From Bacteroidia bacterium (lineage in GTDB: Bacteria; Bacteroidota; Bacteroidia; NS11-12g; UBA9320), in NCBI GenBank assembly GCA_028247315.1, contig JAOKFZ010000017.1, positions 1-38,932 of the forward strand: DNA of 38,932 nt, in the 5' to 3' direction. Below the pieces are notes generated by a model. That model was not told the origin of the DNA. It saw nothing but the letters and a program-made list of their open reading frames with translations, and ran no database searches. Numbering within the stretch: position 1 is the first letter of the stretch; the number at the start of each line of letters is the position of its first letter. Both the position numbers and the translations under genes were made by a program. Of the stretch, positions 1 through 8,985 are shown piece after piece.

Positions 1-1
1 G

Positions 2-499
2 TGTTTTGAGTTTCCATTTATAAATACTTCCATTGGCGATAAAATTCAACCCTATTGGACTATTAAAAATGCTGATACAAGCAGCACATCTTATTTTGAA
101 GATAATCCTAAGCATACATTAGACAAATTGGTTGATTCTGTGTTTGCGTGCCTGAAGGTTTCAGATAAAAATGGGTGTTTGGATTCAGTGTGTCTTTCTT
201 TTCCAAACAAGTTTAAAGAGTCTCTTCATCTTTATAATATATTCACTCCTGATAATGATGGGTATAATGATACCTATTTAGTAGATATAGTAGGCGCCTC
301 AGAATTCCAATTGTACATATATAATAGATGGGGAAATCAACTGTTTTTTAGTCAAGATCCTAAAAATGGATGGAATGGGCAGTTTGAAAACTCAGGAGAC
401 ACTTTGCCTGAAGGCACCTATTTTTATATCGTCAAATATCGAATGCTTTGCACCGAAAAACAAGAACGCATTTCAGGAATCGTAGAGCTTATTCGCTAG
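2..499 (+). CDS. C-terminal part of a T9SS type B cargo protein (partial, 5' end outside window)
   Basis: The reading frame is open from base 2 to the TAG at 497-499, so this is the 3' end of a longer gene; an internal TTG at 128 is not a credible start. The last ~90 residues form a gliding-motility-associated C-terminal (CHU_C, type B sorting) domain: the signature FTPDNDGYND is followed by LYIYNRWGNQLF, a GWNGQ turn and LPEGTYFYIVKY. This domain directs substrates through the type IX secretion system to the cell surface or medium, often with PorV/SprF-type helpers. The visible upstream part contains cysteines and a CLKVSDKNGC stretch reminiscent of Ig/PKD-like modules. What the missing N-terminal part does cannot be seen. 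The base composition looks more T-rich than the next genes, but I did not measure it. Confidence 0.88.
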   Translation, partial: CFEFPFINTSIGDKIQPYWTIKNADTSSTSYFEDNPKHTLDKLVDSVFACLKVSDKNGCLDSVCLSFPNKFKESLHLYNIFTPDNDGYNDTYLVDIVGASEFQLYIYNRWGNQLFFSQDPKNGWNGQFENSGDTLPEGTYFYIVKYRMLCTEKQERISGIVELIR

Positions 500-551
500 T
501 CACTGATACGTTAATTACGAAAGGTTCTGACAATAACTAGGGGTCTTTTAG

Positions 552-559
552 TACTTTTA
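552..559 (+). promoter_or_regulatory. Possible -7 box (TActTTTA) for the TPR lipoprotein gene
   Basis: TACTTTTA differs from the Bacteroidota consensus TAnnTTTG only in the last base. It lies 29 bases before the ATG at 589, which would leave a leader of roughly 25 bases. No TTG is visible at the expected -33 distance, so this is a weak call. Confidence 0.35.
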
Positions 560-588
560 CCCCCCCTACATCGAAGTATGGCAAAAAC

Positions 589-1440
589 ATGATAAAAACA
601 ACCTACACTCTGTGTGCACTTGCACTACTGCTTGCAGTAAGTTGCTCTGAACCACAAGATAACTCTACTGAGAAAGATACAGCAGTATCTGCCATAGCAC
701 CATCTCCGAAAGAGCTGCTCAGGCAAGCATACCAACTCTTCAAAGAAGGGGACGATGCAGCATCTATAGAGCTGGCGAATACCGTGCTCGAAATAGGCAG
801 AGAGACGAAGAACGACACTCTGGTAGGTAGAGCACTTACATCGCTGTGCAGAAATGCACAGCGTAAACTGGACACCACCCGTTTAGCCGAATTGAGCCTT
901 GAATTGAGTAAACTCGCTGCCTCATCTGGCAACCCGCAATGGTTGATGTACCGAGCCCATATGAACGCTGAAATGTGGCGACTCATCGGCAATATGGATC
1001 GAGCAGAAGAATACTACAATGAGAGTATGCGAATAAGTTATGAAACAGGAGCCATGGGCATGTACACCATCGATCATTTCAACAAGTCGTTTGTATCTAT
1101 AGCTAAGGGCGATTTTGAAACAGCCAATCAACTCATAACAAAATACTATGCCCTCCGAAAAGAAGCAGACGCTACCGCAGCTGAAGATGCATACGGCCTT
1201 ATCGCTCTCGCTTATCTACTGGAGCAGCAAGGAAATTATACCGGAGCTCACGAAGTGGCCACCGTAACTAGAAGATTGTTCAAAGAACAGAACCTATTCC
1301 CAGAGCCGCCAGACGAAAAACCATTGATAGCTGTAGAGGATAAAGTAAATGAAGTGCTTGATTCTACCACGTTAGCCGACATACGTACACGTTCGTACAC
1401 TCAATCAGTCTCTGATTTGCTAGCTAAGTATTTGGAATAA
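589..1440 (+). CDS. TPR-like repeat lipoprotein, function unknown
   Basis: The 283-residue product begins with a short basic stretch and a hydrophobic segment ending in the lipobox LAVSC (Cys19), so it should be lipidated and anchored in the envelope. The rest is helical with TPR-like character: about residues 43-80 (LLRQAYQLFKEGDDAASIEL), a pair around 130-150 (RLIGNMDRAEEYYNESM) and another around 205-230 (YLLEQQGNYTGAHEVA). Such proteins usually act as scaffolds or sensors, but no partner is evident. The ATG at 589 places the signal sequence correctly. The gene stands alone between the T9SS cargo tail and comM; codon use is richer in C/G than the preceding frame. I recognise the architecture, not the individual protein. 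Confidence 0.75.
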   Translation: MIKTTYTLCALALLLAVSCSEPQDNSTEKDTAVSAIAPSPKELLRQAYQLFKEGDDAASIELANTVLEIGRETKNDTLVGRALTSLCRNAQRKLDTTRLAELSLELSKLAASSGNPQWLMYRAHMNAEMWRLIGNMDRAEEYYNESMRISYETGAMGMYTIDHFNKSFVSIAKGDFETANQLITKYYALRKEADATAAEDAYGLIALAYLLEQQGNYTGAHEVATVTRRLFKEQNLFPEPPDEKPLIAVEDKVNEVLDSTTLADIRTRSYTQSVSDLLAKYLE

Positions 1441-1573
1441 ATACGTGCTTGCTGTAGAAAGCAAATTGACCTTACCAAAAATGCCAAGCCACTCGCTCTC
1501 GATCATAAAATGCATTGAAACGCCGTGCAATGTGTACCCATAGAATAAATCACCCAATAGAATTCGCTTCTCC

Positions 1574-1581
1574 TATATTTG
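1574..1581 (+). promoter_or_regulatory. -7 box TAtaTTTG immediately before the comM start
   Basis: TATATTTG matches the Bacteroidota primary sigma factor -7 consensus exactly. Only six bases separate it from the ATG at 1588, so transcription should begin at or within a few bases of the start codon. A -33 TTG is not seen at the usual 17-23 base spacing. Confidence 0.6.
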
Positions 1582-1587
1582 CCTTCT

Positions 1588-3129
1588 ATGCTTATTAAAA
1601 CCTATGGAAGTGCTGTATACGGAATCTCTGCTCAACTTATTACCGTAGAAGTAGATGTAGGTCAAGGAGCCAAAACCCAAATAATTGGCTTACCCGACAA
1701 TGCCGTAAAAGAAAGTCAACCACGTGTAAATGCTGCCATGAAAAATAGTGGCTACACCTATCCGCGTAAGGGCGTGGTTATCAATATGGCTCCTGCAGAT
1801 ATACGCAAAGAAGGTTCTGCCTATGATCTCACCATTGCTATTGGTGTAATGGCCGCAGGAGAGCTAATCGCCGCAGACTTAATAGAAGAAACCATACTAA
1901 TGGGTGAGCTAAGTTTGGATGGAAGTATCCTACCAATAAAAGGAGCACTGCCCATAGCCATACAAGCTCAGAAAGACGGCTACAAAAGACTCATAGTGCC
2001 CAAAGAAAATGCCCGAGAAGCAGCCATAGTAAAAGACCTGGAAGTCTACGGTATGGAAAACCTAAAAGACGTAGTAAGCCTGCTGGAAGGTACCCAACAA
2101 TTTGAACGAACTATTGTAAATCCTCGTGATGAGTTCGCAGACAGTATAGATAAATTGGTATACGATTTTAGTGACGTAAAGGGGCAAGAAAACATAAAAC
2201 GAGCCATGGAAATAGCCGCCGCCGGTGGTCATAATATAATTCTCATTGGCCCTCCAGGGGCTGGCAAAACCATGCTTGCTAAGCGACTCAACACTATTCT
2301 TCCTCCTATGAATCTGCACGAAGCGTTGGAAACCACCAAGATACACTCTGTGGCAGGTAGGCTGGGAAACAACGCTACGCTGATGGCTCAACGACCTTTT
2401 AGGAGTCCGCACCATACCATAAGTGACGTTGCTCTAGTAGGTGGTGGCAATCATCCACAACCGGGAGAAATCAGCTTGGCACACAACGGTGTTTTATTCT
2501 TAGATGAGTTGCCCGAGTTTAAGCGTACGGTACTCGAAGTATTGCGTCAACCGTTGGAAGACAGACGCGTAACCATAAGTAGAGCAAAGTTTTCTGTAGA
2601 TTATCCGTGCTCTATGATGCTGGTAGCCAGCATGAATCCGTGCCCATGTGGGTACTTCAATCATCCCGAAAAAGAATGCGTATGTGCTCCGGGGGTAGTA
2701 CAGAAATACCTCAGTAAAATTAGCGGACCACTGCTCGACCGTATAGATATACACATAGAAGTAACCCCCGTAAAATTTGATGAGCTAAACAAACAAGATA
2801 CAGGTAATGAGGAACAAAGCGAAGCTATCCGTACACGGGTAATAACCGCTCGTGAGCTACAGAACAAACGCTTCGAAACACTACCGCTCTACAGCAATGC
2901 CCAGATGGAAAGCAACCTGATACGCAAGTACTGTGAGATAGACGCCAAAGGCTCTATCCTACTCAAAAATGCCATGAACAAGCTCAACCTCTCTGCTCGT
3001 GCTTATGATCGTATTCTCAAAGTAAGTAGAACAATAGCAGACCTAAGCGATAGCCAAACCATAGAAATGGAGCACCTAGCAGAAGCCATTCACTACAGAA
3101 GCTTGGATCGAGAGAATTGGGGAGCGTAA
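1588..3129 (+). CDS. comM: YifB/ComM family Mg-chelatase-like AAA+ ATPase
   Basis: This 513-residue protein has the full family layout: an N-terminal ChlI-like (S5/Lon-like fold) domain (about 1-165), an AAA+ Mg-chelatase domain with Walker A GPPGAGKT (221-228) and Walker [10 protein letters not shown] (302-310), a cysteine cluster around MNPCPCGYF...CVCAP (352, 354, 364, 366), and a C-terminal Mg_chelatase_C domain (about 415-510). ComM homologues are hexameric helicases that promote branch migration during natural transformation; elsewhere the gene is called yifB. The length is normal (~500-515). The open frame extends to a TTG at 1579, but that codon lies in the -7 box, so the ATG at 1588 is chosen. 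The gene is monocistronic or followed by the thioesterase, which has its own -7 box. Confidence 0.93.
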   Translation: MLIKTYGSAVYGISAQLITVEVDVGQGAKTQIIGLPDNAVKESQPRVNAAMKNSGYTYPRKGVVINMAPADIRKEGSAYDLTIAIGVMAAGELIAADLIEETILMGELSLDGSILPIKGALPIAIQAQKDGYKRLIVPKENAREAAIVKDLEVYGMENLKDVVSLLEGTQQFERTIVNPRDEFADSIDKLVYDFSDVKGQENIKRAMEIAAAGGHNIILIGPPGAGKTMLAKRLNTILPPMNLHEALETTKIHSVAGRLGNNATLMAQRPFRSPHHTISDVALVGGGNHPQPGEISLAHNGVLFLDELPEFKRTVLEVLRQPLEDRRVTISRAKFSVDYPCSMMLVASMNPCPCGYFNHPEKECVCAPGVVQKYLSKISGPLLDRIDIHIEVTPVKFDELNKQDTGNEEQSEAIRTRVITARELQNKRFETLPLYSNAQMESNLIRKYCEIDAKGSILLKNAMNKLNLSARAYDRILKVSRTIADLSDSQTIEMEHLAEAIHYRSLDRENWGA

Positions 3130-3156
3130 ATAGGTGTGTATTTGAATATGACCCAT

Positions 3157-3164
3157 TACCTTTG
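3157..3164 (+). promoter_or_regulatory. -7 box TAccTTTG for the thioesterase gene
   Basis: A perfect TAnnTTTG match lies five bases upstream of the ATG at 3170, predicting a nearly leaderless mRNA. No -33 TTG lies at the canonical distance. Confidence 0.6.
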
Positions 3165-3169
3165 CCCCA

Positions 3170-3565
3170 ATGCAATTAATCACTACACACGTTTGTATGG
3201 TCAAGGACATCGGTGTTCATGGCAACCTCTTTGGAGGAATAATGATGGCTTGGATAGATGAAGCTGCTAGTGCTATGGCGGTAAGCATCTGCCACACACC
3301 CAATATGGTGACCGTAAAGGTAGATGAGTTAGTTTTTAAAAAAACGGTGAAGGAAGGTTTCTTGATTCGCATATATGGCGAAGTTGCCCATATGGGAAAT
3401 ACGTCTCTCACCTTCAAAATAGAAGCTCGTAAAGTGAGCGTATACACCGGAGAAGAAGATGTGGTAGTAACCACTAATACCACCTTTGTGCGTATAGATG
3501 AAGAAGGTAAGCCTACTCCTATACCGACCATTGTAAAAGAAAGACACAAAGACAAGCAAGGGTAA
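3170..3565 (+). CDS. Hotdog-fold acyl-CoA thioesterase (YciA-like)
   Basis: The 131-residue protein is a single hotdog domain. The conserved active-site helix is visible: HGNLFGGIMMAWIDEAA (residues 18-34) with Asn19, the GG pair and Asp30, the pattern of YciA/acyl-CoA hydrolase family thioesterases. It should hydrolyse acyl-CoA to free acid and CoA in the cytosol as a dimer or hexamer. VTVKVDELVFKKTVKEG matches the usual second strand region, and the length is normal. The ATG at 3170 directly follows a -7 box and there is no Shine-Dalgarno sequence. The chain-length preference cannot be inferred. Nothing around it points to a specific lipid pathway. Confidence 0.9.
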   Translation: MQLITTHVCMVKDIGVHGNLFGGIMMAWIDEAASAMAVSICHTPNMVTVKVDELVFKKTVKEGFLIRIYGEVAHMGNTSLTFKIEARKVSVYTGEEDVVVTTNTTFVRIDEEGKPTPIPTIVKERHKDKQG

Positions 3566-3658
3566 TTCTTCTTTGAGTTTGAATCTGCAATAACATTCAT
3601 TTAGTCCCGCTACTCAACTCGTTCCTGCTCCTCGTTCAATCCATGTAAGGTTCTCGTT

Positions 3659-3666
3659 TACCTTTG
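3659..3666 (+). promoter_or_regulatory. -7 box TAccTTTG for the TonB-like gene
   Basis: A perfect TAnnTTTG match lies 37 bases before the ATG at 3704, leaving an A-rich leader of about 30 bases. This contrasts with neighbouring genes whose -7 box abuts the start codon. Confidence 0.5.
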
Positions 3667-3703
3667 GGTTACTACATAGTATTCACTTAAAAAAGTAATT
3701 ATT

Positions 3704-4402
3704 ATGCAACCAAAAACAAACAGAACAAGACCAGACAGAATTATCCTATTCGAAATAGGCACCATTATCGCACTTCTCTTTGTCAACTATATGCTCAATT
3801 TTCAGTATAGTGTAGCACCAGCAGAACCACCCCAGACACAAGACGATCCGTATGCCGAAAAACCGTATGTAATGACACCGTTCATTGAGCCAAAAGTAAT
3901 TGTAGAACCTAAACCCCTAAAAAGCGAAATCATTGAAGCATCTATCTTTGATCCGATAGCTCTCATAAAGCAAGTAGATGACTTATTCAATACTCCAGAT
4001 CAGATTATGGCCCCTCCTAGCTTCACTCCACCAGGACCCATTGCTCCATTTGTAGTAAAAGAAAGAATTGATTCGTCCTTAATAGTGCACGATTTTCCAG
4101 ATCAAATGCCCGAGTATCCTGGTGGGGAAGGAGAACTCATCAAGTATATTGTTTCTCATTTTGATATCCCTGATCCGCTATTTGAGCTCGGCATTGACGT
4201 GAAACTGGATGTAGAATTTGTCATAGACCAATCTGGAGAAGTGTCCGATTTTAAGATACTCAACTGTTCCAGACCCGGTTTTGGATTGGAAGGAGAAGCC
4301 AAACGCGTATATACCAAAATGCCGAAGTGGAAACCCGGAACCAACCATGGAAATCAGGTTAAAGTACGCTTGCATCAGCCCATTAAAATTCAAATAAATT
4401 AA
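3704..4402 (+). CDS. TonB-family energy-transducer-like protein
   Basis: The 232-residue protein has one N-terminal membrane segment (about residues 14-32), a periplasmic Pro-rich linker (many PP/EP pairs, about 40-125) and a C-terminal TonB_C-like domain (about 145-232) with MPEYPGGEGELIKYI, VEFVIDQSGEVSDFKI and KMPKWKPG. These are the marks of Bacteroidota TonB-like proteins that couple inner-membrane proton motive force to outer-membrane TonB-dependent receptors. No exbB/exbD or receptor gene is adjacent, so the partner is unknown and a non-energising role is possible. A strong terminator follows at 4473-4498, so this is a single-gene unit. Confidence 0.82.
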   Translation: MQPKTNRTRPDRIILFEIGTIIALLFVNYMLNFQYSVAPAEPPQTQDDPYAEKPYVMTPFIEPKVIVEPKPLKSEIIEASIFDPIALIKQVDDLFNTPDQIMAPPSFTPPGPIAPFVVKERIDSSLIVHDFPDQMPEYPGGEGELIKYIVSHFDIPDPLFELGIDVKLDVEFVIDQSGEVSDFKILNCSRPGFGLEGEAKRVYTKMPKWKPGTNHGNQVKVRLHQPIKIQIN

Positions 4403-4472
4403 TCGTGGCATTGTTATGGATTATAGCTTACTAATTCGGTAAGAACGTTTTCATAAACTTAGTTGTTAGTAG

Positions 4473-4498
4473 AAAAGAGGGCATCAAAGCCCTCTTTT
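4473..4498 (+). terminator. Rho-independent terminator after the TonB-like gene
   Basis: The ten-base arms AAAAGAGGGC and GCCCTCTTTT flank a six-base loop and are followed by a T-rich tract. The position fits termination of the gene ending at 4402. A-tract/T-tract symmetry means it could act in both directions. Confidence 0.85.
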
Positions 4499-4597
4499 TC
4501 TTTTACACTAGTTTCTGCATTCGGTCATTTTTTACCGCTTTTCAACTCCAAAACACCGTTTATGAACTGTGCAGTGGCAATTCACACTATTTCTCGT

Positions 4598-4605
4598 TAT
4601 CTTTA
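4598..4605 (+). promoter_or_regulatory. -7 box TAtcTTTA before the small T9SS cargo gene
   Basis: This matches TAnnTTTG at seven of eight informative or free positions (final A instead of G) and ends four bases before the ATG at 4610. It supports that ATG, rather than the upstream in-frame TTG, as the start. Confidence 0.45.
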
Positions 4606-4609
4606 CGAT

Positions 4610-5215
4610 ATGATAAAATCGCAAAATACATTTCGCTTTCTACTCACAGCACTTGTGCTGGTAGCCGTAGCTAGCATCTCTTTTGCAGTAGCAGAAGAAG
4701 GCGATAAGGATAAAGATAAGAATGGCAAAAAAGATCCAAAGAAGTCTAATGTTTCCGCAATAGACAGCAACAGCACCGATGACGAGTACGATATACAACC
4801 AACTAAAAACCAAGTAGATGATACACTTGTATATGAAGACTGGGATGGTCAAGGTGGCGGTGTTGATGATGACGGACAATACAGCGGAGCGTATCAAGGC
4901 AATCCGGATATGGGTGGATCAAAAAATAAACCCAGCAGTGGGTACCAAATCGGAGCAAGTGATGCTATAGCCGTTTTCAAAAATAAATACAAAGTAGAAT
5001 TTGATGTATATCCGAACCCTGTGGCAAACGAGCTGCATATACGACCGGAGAAGACACCACAAACGCTTCAAATAACCAACCTTGTAGGTAAGGTGCAAAA
5101 ACAAGGAGATTACGCTCCTGTAGTAACTGTATCTGACCTAGCATCTGGTGTTTACCATATACAATTGATATATCCTGACCGACATGTAGAGTCGCGTAAG
5201 TTTATCAAGTATTAG
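4610..5215 (+). CDS. Small acidic secreted protein with T9SS type A sorting domain
   Basis: The 201-residue product has a signal peptide (about 1-26, ending SISFAVA), then about 95 residues of low-complexity charged sequence (GDKDKDKNGKKDPKK, many Asp and Gly, DWDGQGGGVDDDGQ), and a type A sorting domain (about 120-201) starting at VEFDVYPNPVANELHI and ending in SRKFIKY. I see no folded catalytic module between export signal and tail. The open frame runs upstream to a TTG at 4463, but that start lies in front of the preceding terminator, and the ATG at 4610 starts directly with the signal peptide behind a -7 box. It lies 37 bases before the LytTR regulator gene, so the two may be co-transcribed. 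Its function is unknown; the Asp-rich segment might bind calcium. Confidence 0.82.
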   Translation: MIKSQNTFRFLLTALVLVAVASISFAVAEEGDKDKDKNGKKDPKKSNVSAIDSNSTDDEYDIQPTKNQVDDTLVYEDWDGQGGGVDDDGQYSGAYQGNPDMGGSKNKPSSGYQIGASDAIAVFKNKYKVEFDVYPNPVANELHIRPEKTPQTLQITNLVGKVQKQGDYAPVVTVSDLASGVYHIQLIYPDRHVESRKFIKY

Positions 5216-5252
5216 TTCAATTTTTGTTTAACCATCTAAAAGTAAGAAAATC

Positions 5253-5966
5253 ATGTTAAGAGCTGTAATTATCGACGACGAGAGAAAAAGTAGAGAAAAC
5301 CTAGAGTTACTCCTTGATTCATTTGTAGAAAATGTACAAATCGTAGGCACGGCAAACGGTGTGCTCGAAGGTATACGTGCTATTGACAAGCACCACCCCG
5401 ACCTGATTTTCTTGGATATTCACTTGGCAGATGGCGACGGTTTTCAGGTACTCGAAAGCTTAAAAGACAAAGATCAAAACGTAATTTTTGTTACCGGTCA
5501 TGAAGAACATGCTGTGAAGGCTTTTCGCTCCGAAGCGATAGATTATCTTCTAAAACCAGTGTGTATAGAACATCTGCAAGGGGCCGTAGATAGAGTCCGT
5601 ATAAGACAAACAGCTGTTAGCGATAAAGGGGGAATCAAAACTGGACAAATCTCAATTTCGAATAACAAAGGTCTTTCATTTCTGAAAACAGAAGATATTC
5701 TCTACTGTAAAGGAGATGGAGCATACACCTACTTCCACTTGAAAAATGGATCCCGTATTACAACTTCCAAAAACCTGAAAGAATACGAAATTCGATTGGA
5801 TAGATTTAATTTTTTTAGAAGCCACAAGTCATACTTGATAAATCTTGCGGAGATAAAAACCTACATTCGTGGCAATGGCAGATATGCGGTGATGTCTAAT
5901 GGAGACCATGTTAGCGTTTCTAAAAGAAGAAAAGACACCTTCTTAGCTGCCCTCGGCAGTGCATAG
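5253..5966 (+). CDS. LytTR-family response regulator
   Basis: The 237-residue protein combines a receiver domain (about 1-118) with acidic pocket IIDDE (residues 6-10), phospho-acceptor Asp55 in LIFLDIHL, the Thr of FVTGHE and the Lys of LLKPV, with a LytTR DNA-binding domain (about 135-232; GLSFLKTEDILYCKGDGAYT, FFRSHKSYLINL). LytTR proteins bind direct repeats upstream of target promoters. The cognate kinase is encoded immediately downstream with overlapping codons, so pairing is near certain. The ATG at 5253 gives the standard receiver N-terminus. Targets cannot be deduced from sequence, but the T9SS cargo gene 37 bases upstream is an obvious candidate. Confidence 0.95.
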   Translation: MLRAVIIDDERKSRENLELLLDSFVENVQIVGTANGVLEGIRAIDKHHPDLIFLDIHLADGDGFQVLESLKDKDQNVIFVTGHEEHAVKAFRSEAIDYLLKPVCIEHLQGAVDRVRIRQTAVSDKGGIKTGQISISNNKGLSFLKTEDILYCKGDGAYTYFHLKNGSRITTSKNLKEYEIRLDRFNFFRSHKSYLINLAEIKTYIRGNGRYAVMSNGDHVSVSKRRKDTFLAALGSA

Positions 5967-8900
5967 AATCAAAATTATATACGTCATCACCCTACTCTTG
6001 AGTTTTGGCTTACCTAGTAACGCTCAAAACCAGTCTAAGAATATTCGTTTTCAAAACCTTACTGTGGACAATGGACTCTCGATGGGTACCATTACGGCAT
6101 TTACACAAGATTATAAAGGCTACATATGGATTGCAACTGCGGAAGGTTTACATCGATACGATGGGAAATCCTTCAAAATTTTTAAGCACAAGGAAGGCAA
6201 CCATAACTCCCTGTCTGATAGCTACATAACCAGTTTGGCCACCAAGGATAATAAAATCTATATAGGTACAAACCTTGGCACTATCGATATCCTAAATATA
6301 GACAATCATGCCTTTTCACACATAATTCTTAATGCTCAAGATGCAAGCTACGATTACCCTATAGAACAGCTACTGATATATAAAGACAGACTACTCATAG
6401 ATACAGACGGCGGCGGTTTATGGGAGTGCTTTTATAGGGAAAAGAAGATACGAAAAGTACAGATATCAAAATTGGGCAACACAGAAATCGAGGAGATGAT
6501 GGTGCATAACGACAGCCTCTATCTACTAACCAAGAATACAATCATCTCTACCAATTTACACCAAGCCAACATCGTATATCGCACCACAGAAAATCATGCG
6601 TTCACCACATTGTGCTCCTATCGCCAAAATATTCTCATAGGCAGTAAGAACGGGCTTTTTCTTCTTTCCGATAGGTCTCGTTTAATCCCCATAAAATTGC
6701 CCCCAAGAAAGCGATATGTAAAGCAGATCAATACCTTAATACAAGACGGAGAGAGCGTATGGATAGCATCCGATGGAGGACTCATGCTTTTGGAAAACGA
6801 CATGACCGTGCGACTATACCGAGCCAATCAGTTGAGACCTTACTCACTGGTAAATGATAAGGTAAATCACCTATTTGTAGACCGAGACAATATCGTATGG
6901 GTAGGTACTAGATCCGGAGTAAGTAAGTACGCTCCTCAGTTAAGTAAGTTTGATTTGCTGCAATATTTTGACTTGGATGGCACTACCCATGGCAATAACG
7001 TGTACTTTACATACGAAGACCAAGATGCCAGCATTTGGCTGGGCACACTCGGCTCCGGTCTTATAAAACTCGATGCCAATAATAACATCGAGCACATATA
7101 TCCAAAACTAGGAACCGGACACTCACAATCTGAGTCTGTACGAAGCATCTTGCAAGATACAAAAGGCACATATTGGATAGGCACTCCACAAGAAGGACTA
7201 TTCATTTTTGACCCCAAAACAGGCGACAATAAACGGGTAGCCAGTGTACAGCAAGGAAACCTAAATAACAATACGATCAGAGCCATATTCGAAGATAAGC
7301 ATGGAACAATTTGGCTTGGCACCAACTTAGGCCTGTCCGGTAAAGATTCAAACTCCAACGAATTTACTCATTACCCGGCAGATAAATTACACAATAACAA
7401 CTCCATTTATCAAATAACAGAACACCCAACCGAGGATAAGTTGATAATCGCCAGTTTTAGAGGCGGGTTACAATTGTTTGATCTTAACACAAAGCGTTTT
7501 GAAATTTTAAAACATGATACAGAGGACTCCAGCAGCATTAGCAACAACAACCTTATGTGTTTTGAGTGGGTAAATGATGACACTCTGCTTATGGGAACGT
7601 ATGGCGGTGGTCTTAATATTTATGACCTACATACTAAGTCGTTTAGTAGTATCTCTGAGGTAGATGGACTAATAAACAACATCGTCTATGGTGTGCTCTA
7701 TGATGGCAACGGTTCTGTATGGCTCTCCACCAATGATGGACTTGTCAATTACCACCTATACACAAAAACCTATACGAACTTTAAACCTGTTCATTATCTA
7801 CAAAGCACCGAATTTAACGAAGGTGCTTTTCTGAAAAGTAGTACGGGTACATTCTACTTTGGTGGTGTAAACGGACTTAACAGTTTTGACCCCAATAAGA
7901 TACTATTTGACACCACTGCTTGCAACGTTATGCTCACAGATCTACGGGGTTCTTTTACCCAAAAGGCAGAAAATAGTGTCACTCTTGGCTTCCTGAAAAG
8001 TAGATTGGAGATTGATTTTGTCTCACTATACTATGCAAATCCAAGTGGCGTATCGTATAGATATAAACTACGAGGTCTAGATGAAGATTGGGTAGAGGCG
8101 AAAACAAGTAACACAGCTGTATATCCAATTTTAGCTCCAGGCAACTACACTTTTATGGTAGAAGCCCATGATGAATTTGGTAATTGGTCTGGCACCTCTA
8201 ACCCACTAACAATTACTGTAATGCCACCAATATGGCAACGCTGGTGGTTCATACTTCTAACTGTTGCAACACTTGCCGGGCTTATATATGCTCTATTTGG
8301 ATACAGAACCCGCGAGATAAAACGCTCTTACAAATTACAACTAATTGATTCGGAACTGACTGCACTCCGCAGTCAGATGAATCCACACTTCATCTTTAAC
8401 TCACTCAATAGTATTCAATACTTCATATTAAAAAAAGAACCCCGTGAAGCGTATACCTACTTGAGCAAATTTGCCAGTCTTATGCGAAAAATACTTCAAA
8501 ACAGTAGGCTCAAATACATTAGTGTAGCTGATGAAATAGAAGGACTTGACCTCTACCTTGAAATGGAAAAAATGAGAATGGACAACAACTTGGACTTCAC
8601 GATTAAAACCAAAAACATAGAAGACCTAAAAATGACCAATATGCCTACCATGTTGATACAACCATTCGTAGAAAATAGCATCATACACGGACTATTATCC
8701 AAAGAGAATAATCGTAAATTAGATGTTCTTATATCACTAGAGAATCAGCATCTGATCTGTACCATCACGGACAACGGCATTGGACGAGACGCAGCACGCA
8801 TTATGAACGCAAGACGGAGTACTGCTCACAATTCTACGGGTATGAGTCTTACGCAAAAACGTCTTAAAATATTAAGTGAAGGAAAAGGAGATTTTGATGT

Positions 8901-8985
8901 TATTATCAAAGACCTACATTTTGAGGATGGCAAAAAAGGAACAGAAGTGAAACTCGTTGTACCTGCTATTAGCCAAATAGATTAA
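5959..8985 (+). CDS. Sensor histidine kinase with two-component propeller (reg_prop, Y_Y_Y, LytS-type kinase)
   Basis: The 1008-residue protein has a signal peptide (1-~22, LPSNA|QNQ), about 14 reg_prop blades (roughly 30-650; recurrent IWIGT..GL.. motifs such as GYIWIATAEGLHRYDG and GTIWLGTNLGL), i.e. two seven-bladed periplasmic propellers, a Y_Y_Y domain (about 665-750, YRYKLRGLDEDW), one membrane helix (about 760-782), and a His_kinase/HATPase module with phospho-acceptor His810 in MNPHFIFNSLNS, the N-box PFVENSIIHG and the G-box DNGIGRD. Such kinases sense an extracytoplasmic ligand, often a saccharide. It starts at a GTG whose bases overlap the regulator stop by eight bases, implying translational coupling. 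Its 3' end overlaps feoB by 17 bases. Confidence 0.95.
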   Translation: MHRIKIIYVITLLLSFGLPSNAQNQSKNIRFQNLTVDNGLSMGTITAFTQDYKGYIWIATAEGLHRYDGKSFKIFKHKEGNHNSLSDSYITSLATKDNKIYIGTNLGTIDILNIDNHAFSHIILNAQDASYDYPIEQLLIYKDRLLIDTDGGGLWECFYREKKIRKVQISKLGNTEIEEMMVHNDSLYLLTKNTIISTNLHQANIVYRTTENHAFTTLCSYRQNILIGSKNGLFLLSDRSRLIPIKLPPRKRYVKQINTLIQDGESVWIASDGGLMLLENDMTVRLYRANQLRPYSLVNDKVNHLFVDRDNIVWVGTRSGVSKYAPQLSKFDLLQYFDLDGTTHGNNVYFTYEDQDASIWLGTLGSGLIKLDANNNIEHIYPKLGTGHSQSESVRSILQDTKGTYWIGTPQEGLFIFDPKTGDNKRVASVQQGNLNNNTIRAIFEDKHGTIWLGTNLGLSGKDSNSNEFTHYPADKLHNNNSIYQITEHPTEDKLIIASFRGGLQLFDLNTKRFEILKHDTEDSSSISNNNLMCFEWVNDDTLLMGTYGGGLNIYDLHTKSFSSISEVDGLINNIVYGVLYDGNGSVWLSTNDGLVNYHLYTKTYTNFKPVHYLQSTEFNEGAFLKSSTGTFYFGGVNGLNSFDPNKILFDTTACNVMLTDLRGSFTQKAENSVTLGFLKSRLEIDFVSLYYANPSGVSYRYKLRGLDEDWVEAKTSNTAVYPILAPGNYTFMVEAHDEFGNWSGTSNPLTITVMPPIWQRWWFILLTVATLAGLIYALFGYRTREIKRSYKLQLIDSELTALRSQMNPHFIFNSLNSIQYFILKKEPREAYTYLSKFASLMRKILQNSRLKYISVADEIEGLDLYLEMEKMRMDNNLDFTIKTKNIEDLKMTNMPTMLIQPFVENSIIHGLLSKENNRKLDVLISLENQHLICTITDNGIGRDAARIMNARRSTAHNSTGMSLTQKRLKILSEGKGDFDVIIKDLHFEDGKKGTEVKLVVPAISQID

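Noticed and set aside
1441-1587. Small RNA or riboswitch in the gap between the TPR lipoprotein and comM
   Set aside because: Only five-base inverted repeats without a terminator; nothing beyond the -7 box can be supported.
4463-4609. Upstream extension of the small T9SS cargo frame starting at TTG 4463
   Set aside because: The extension crosses the terminator hairpin at 4473-4498 and the -7 box, and the signal peptide starts exactly at ATG 4610.
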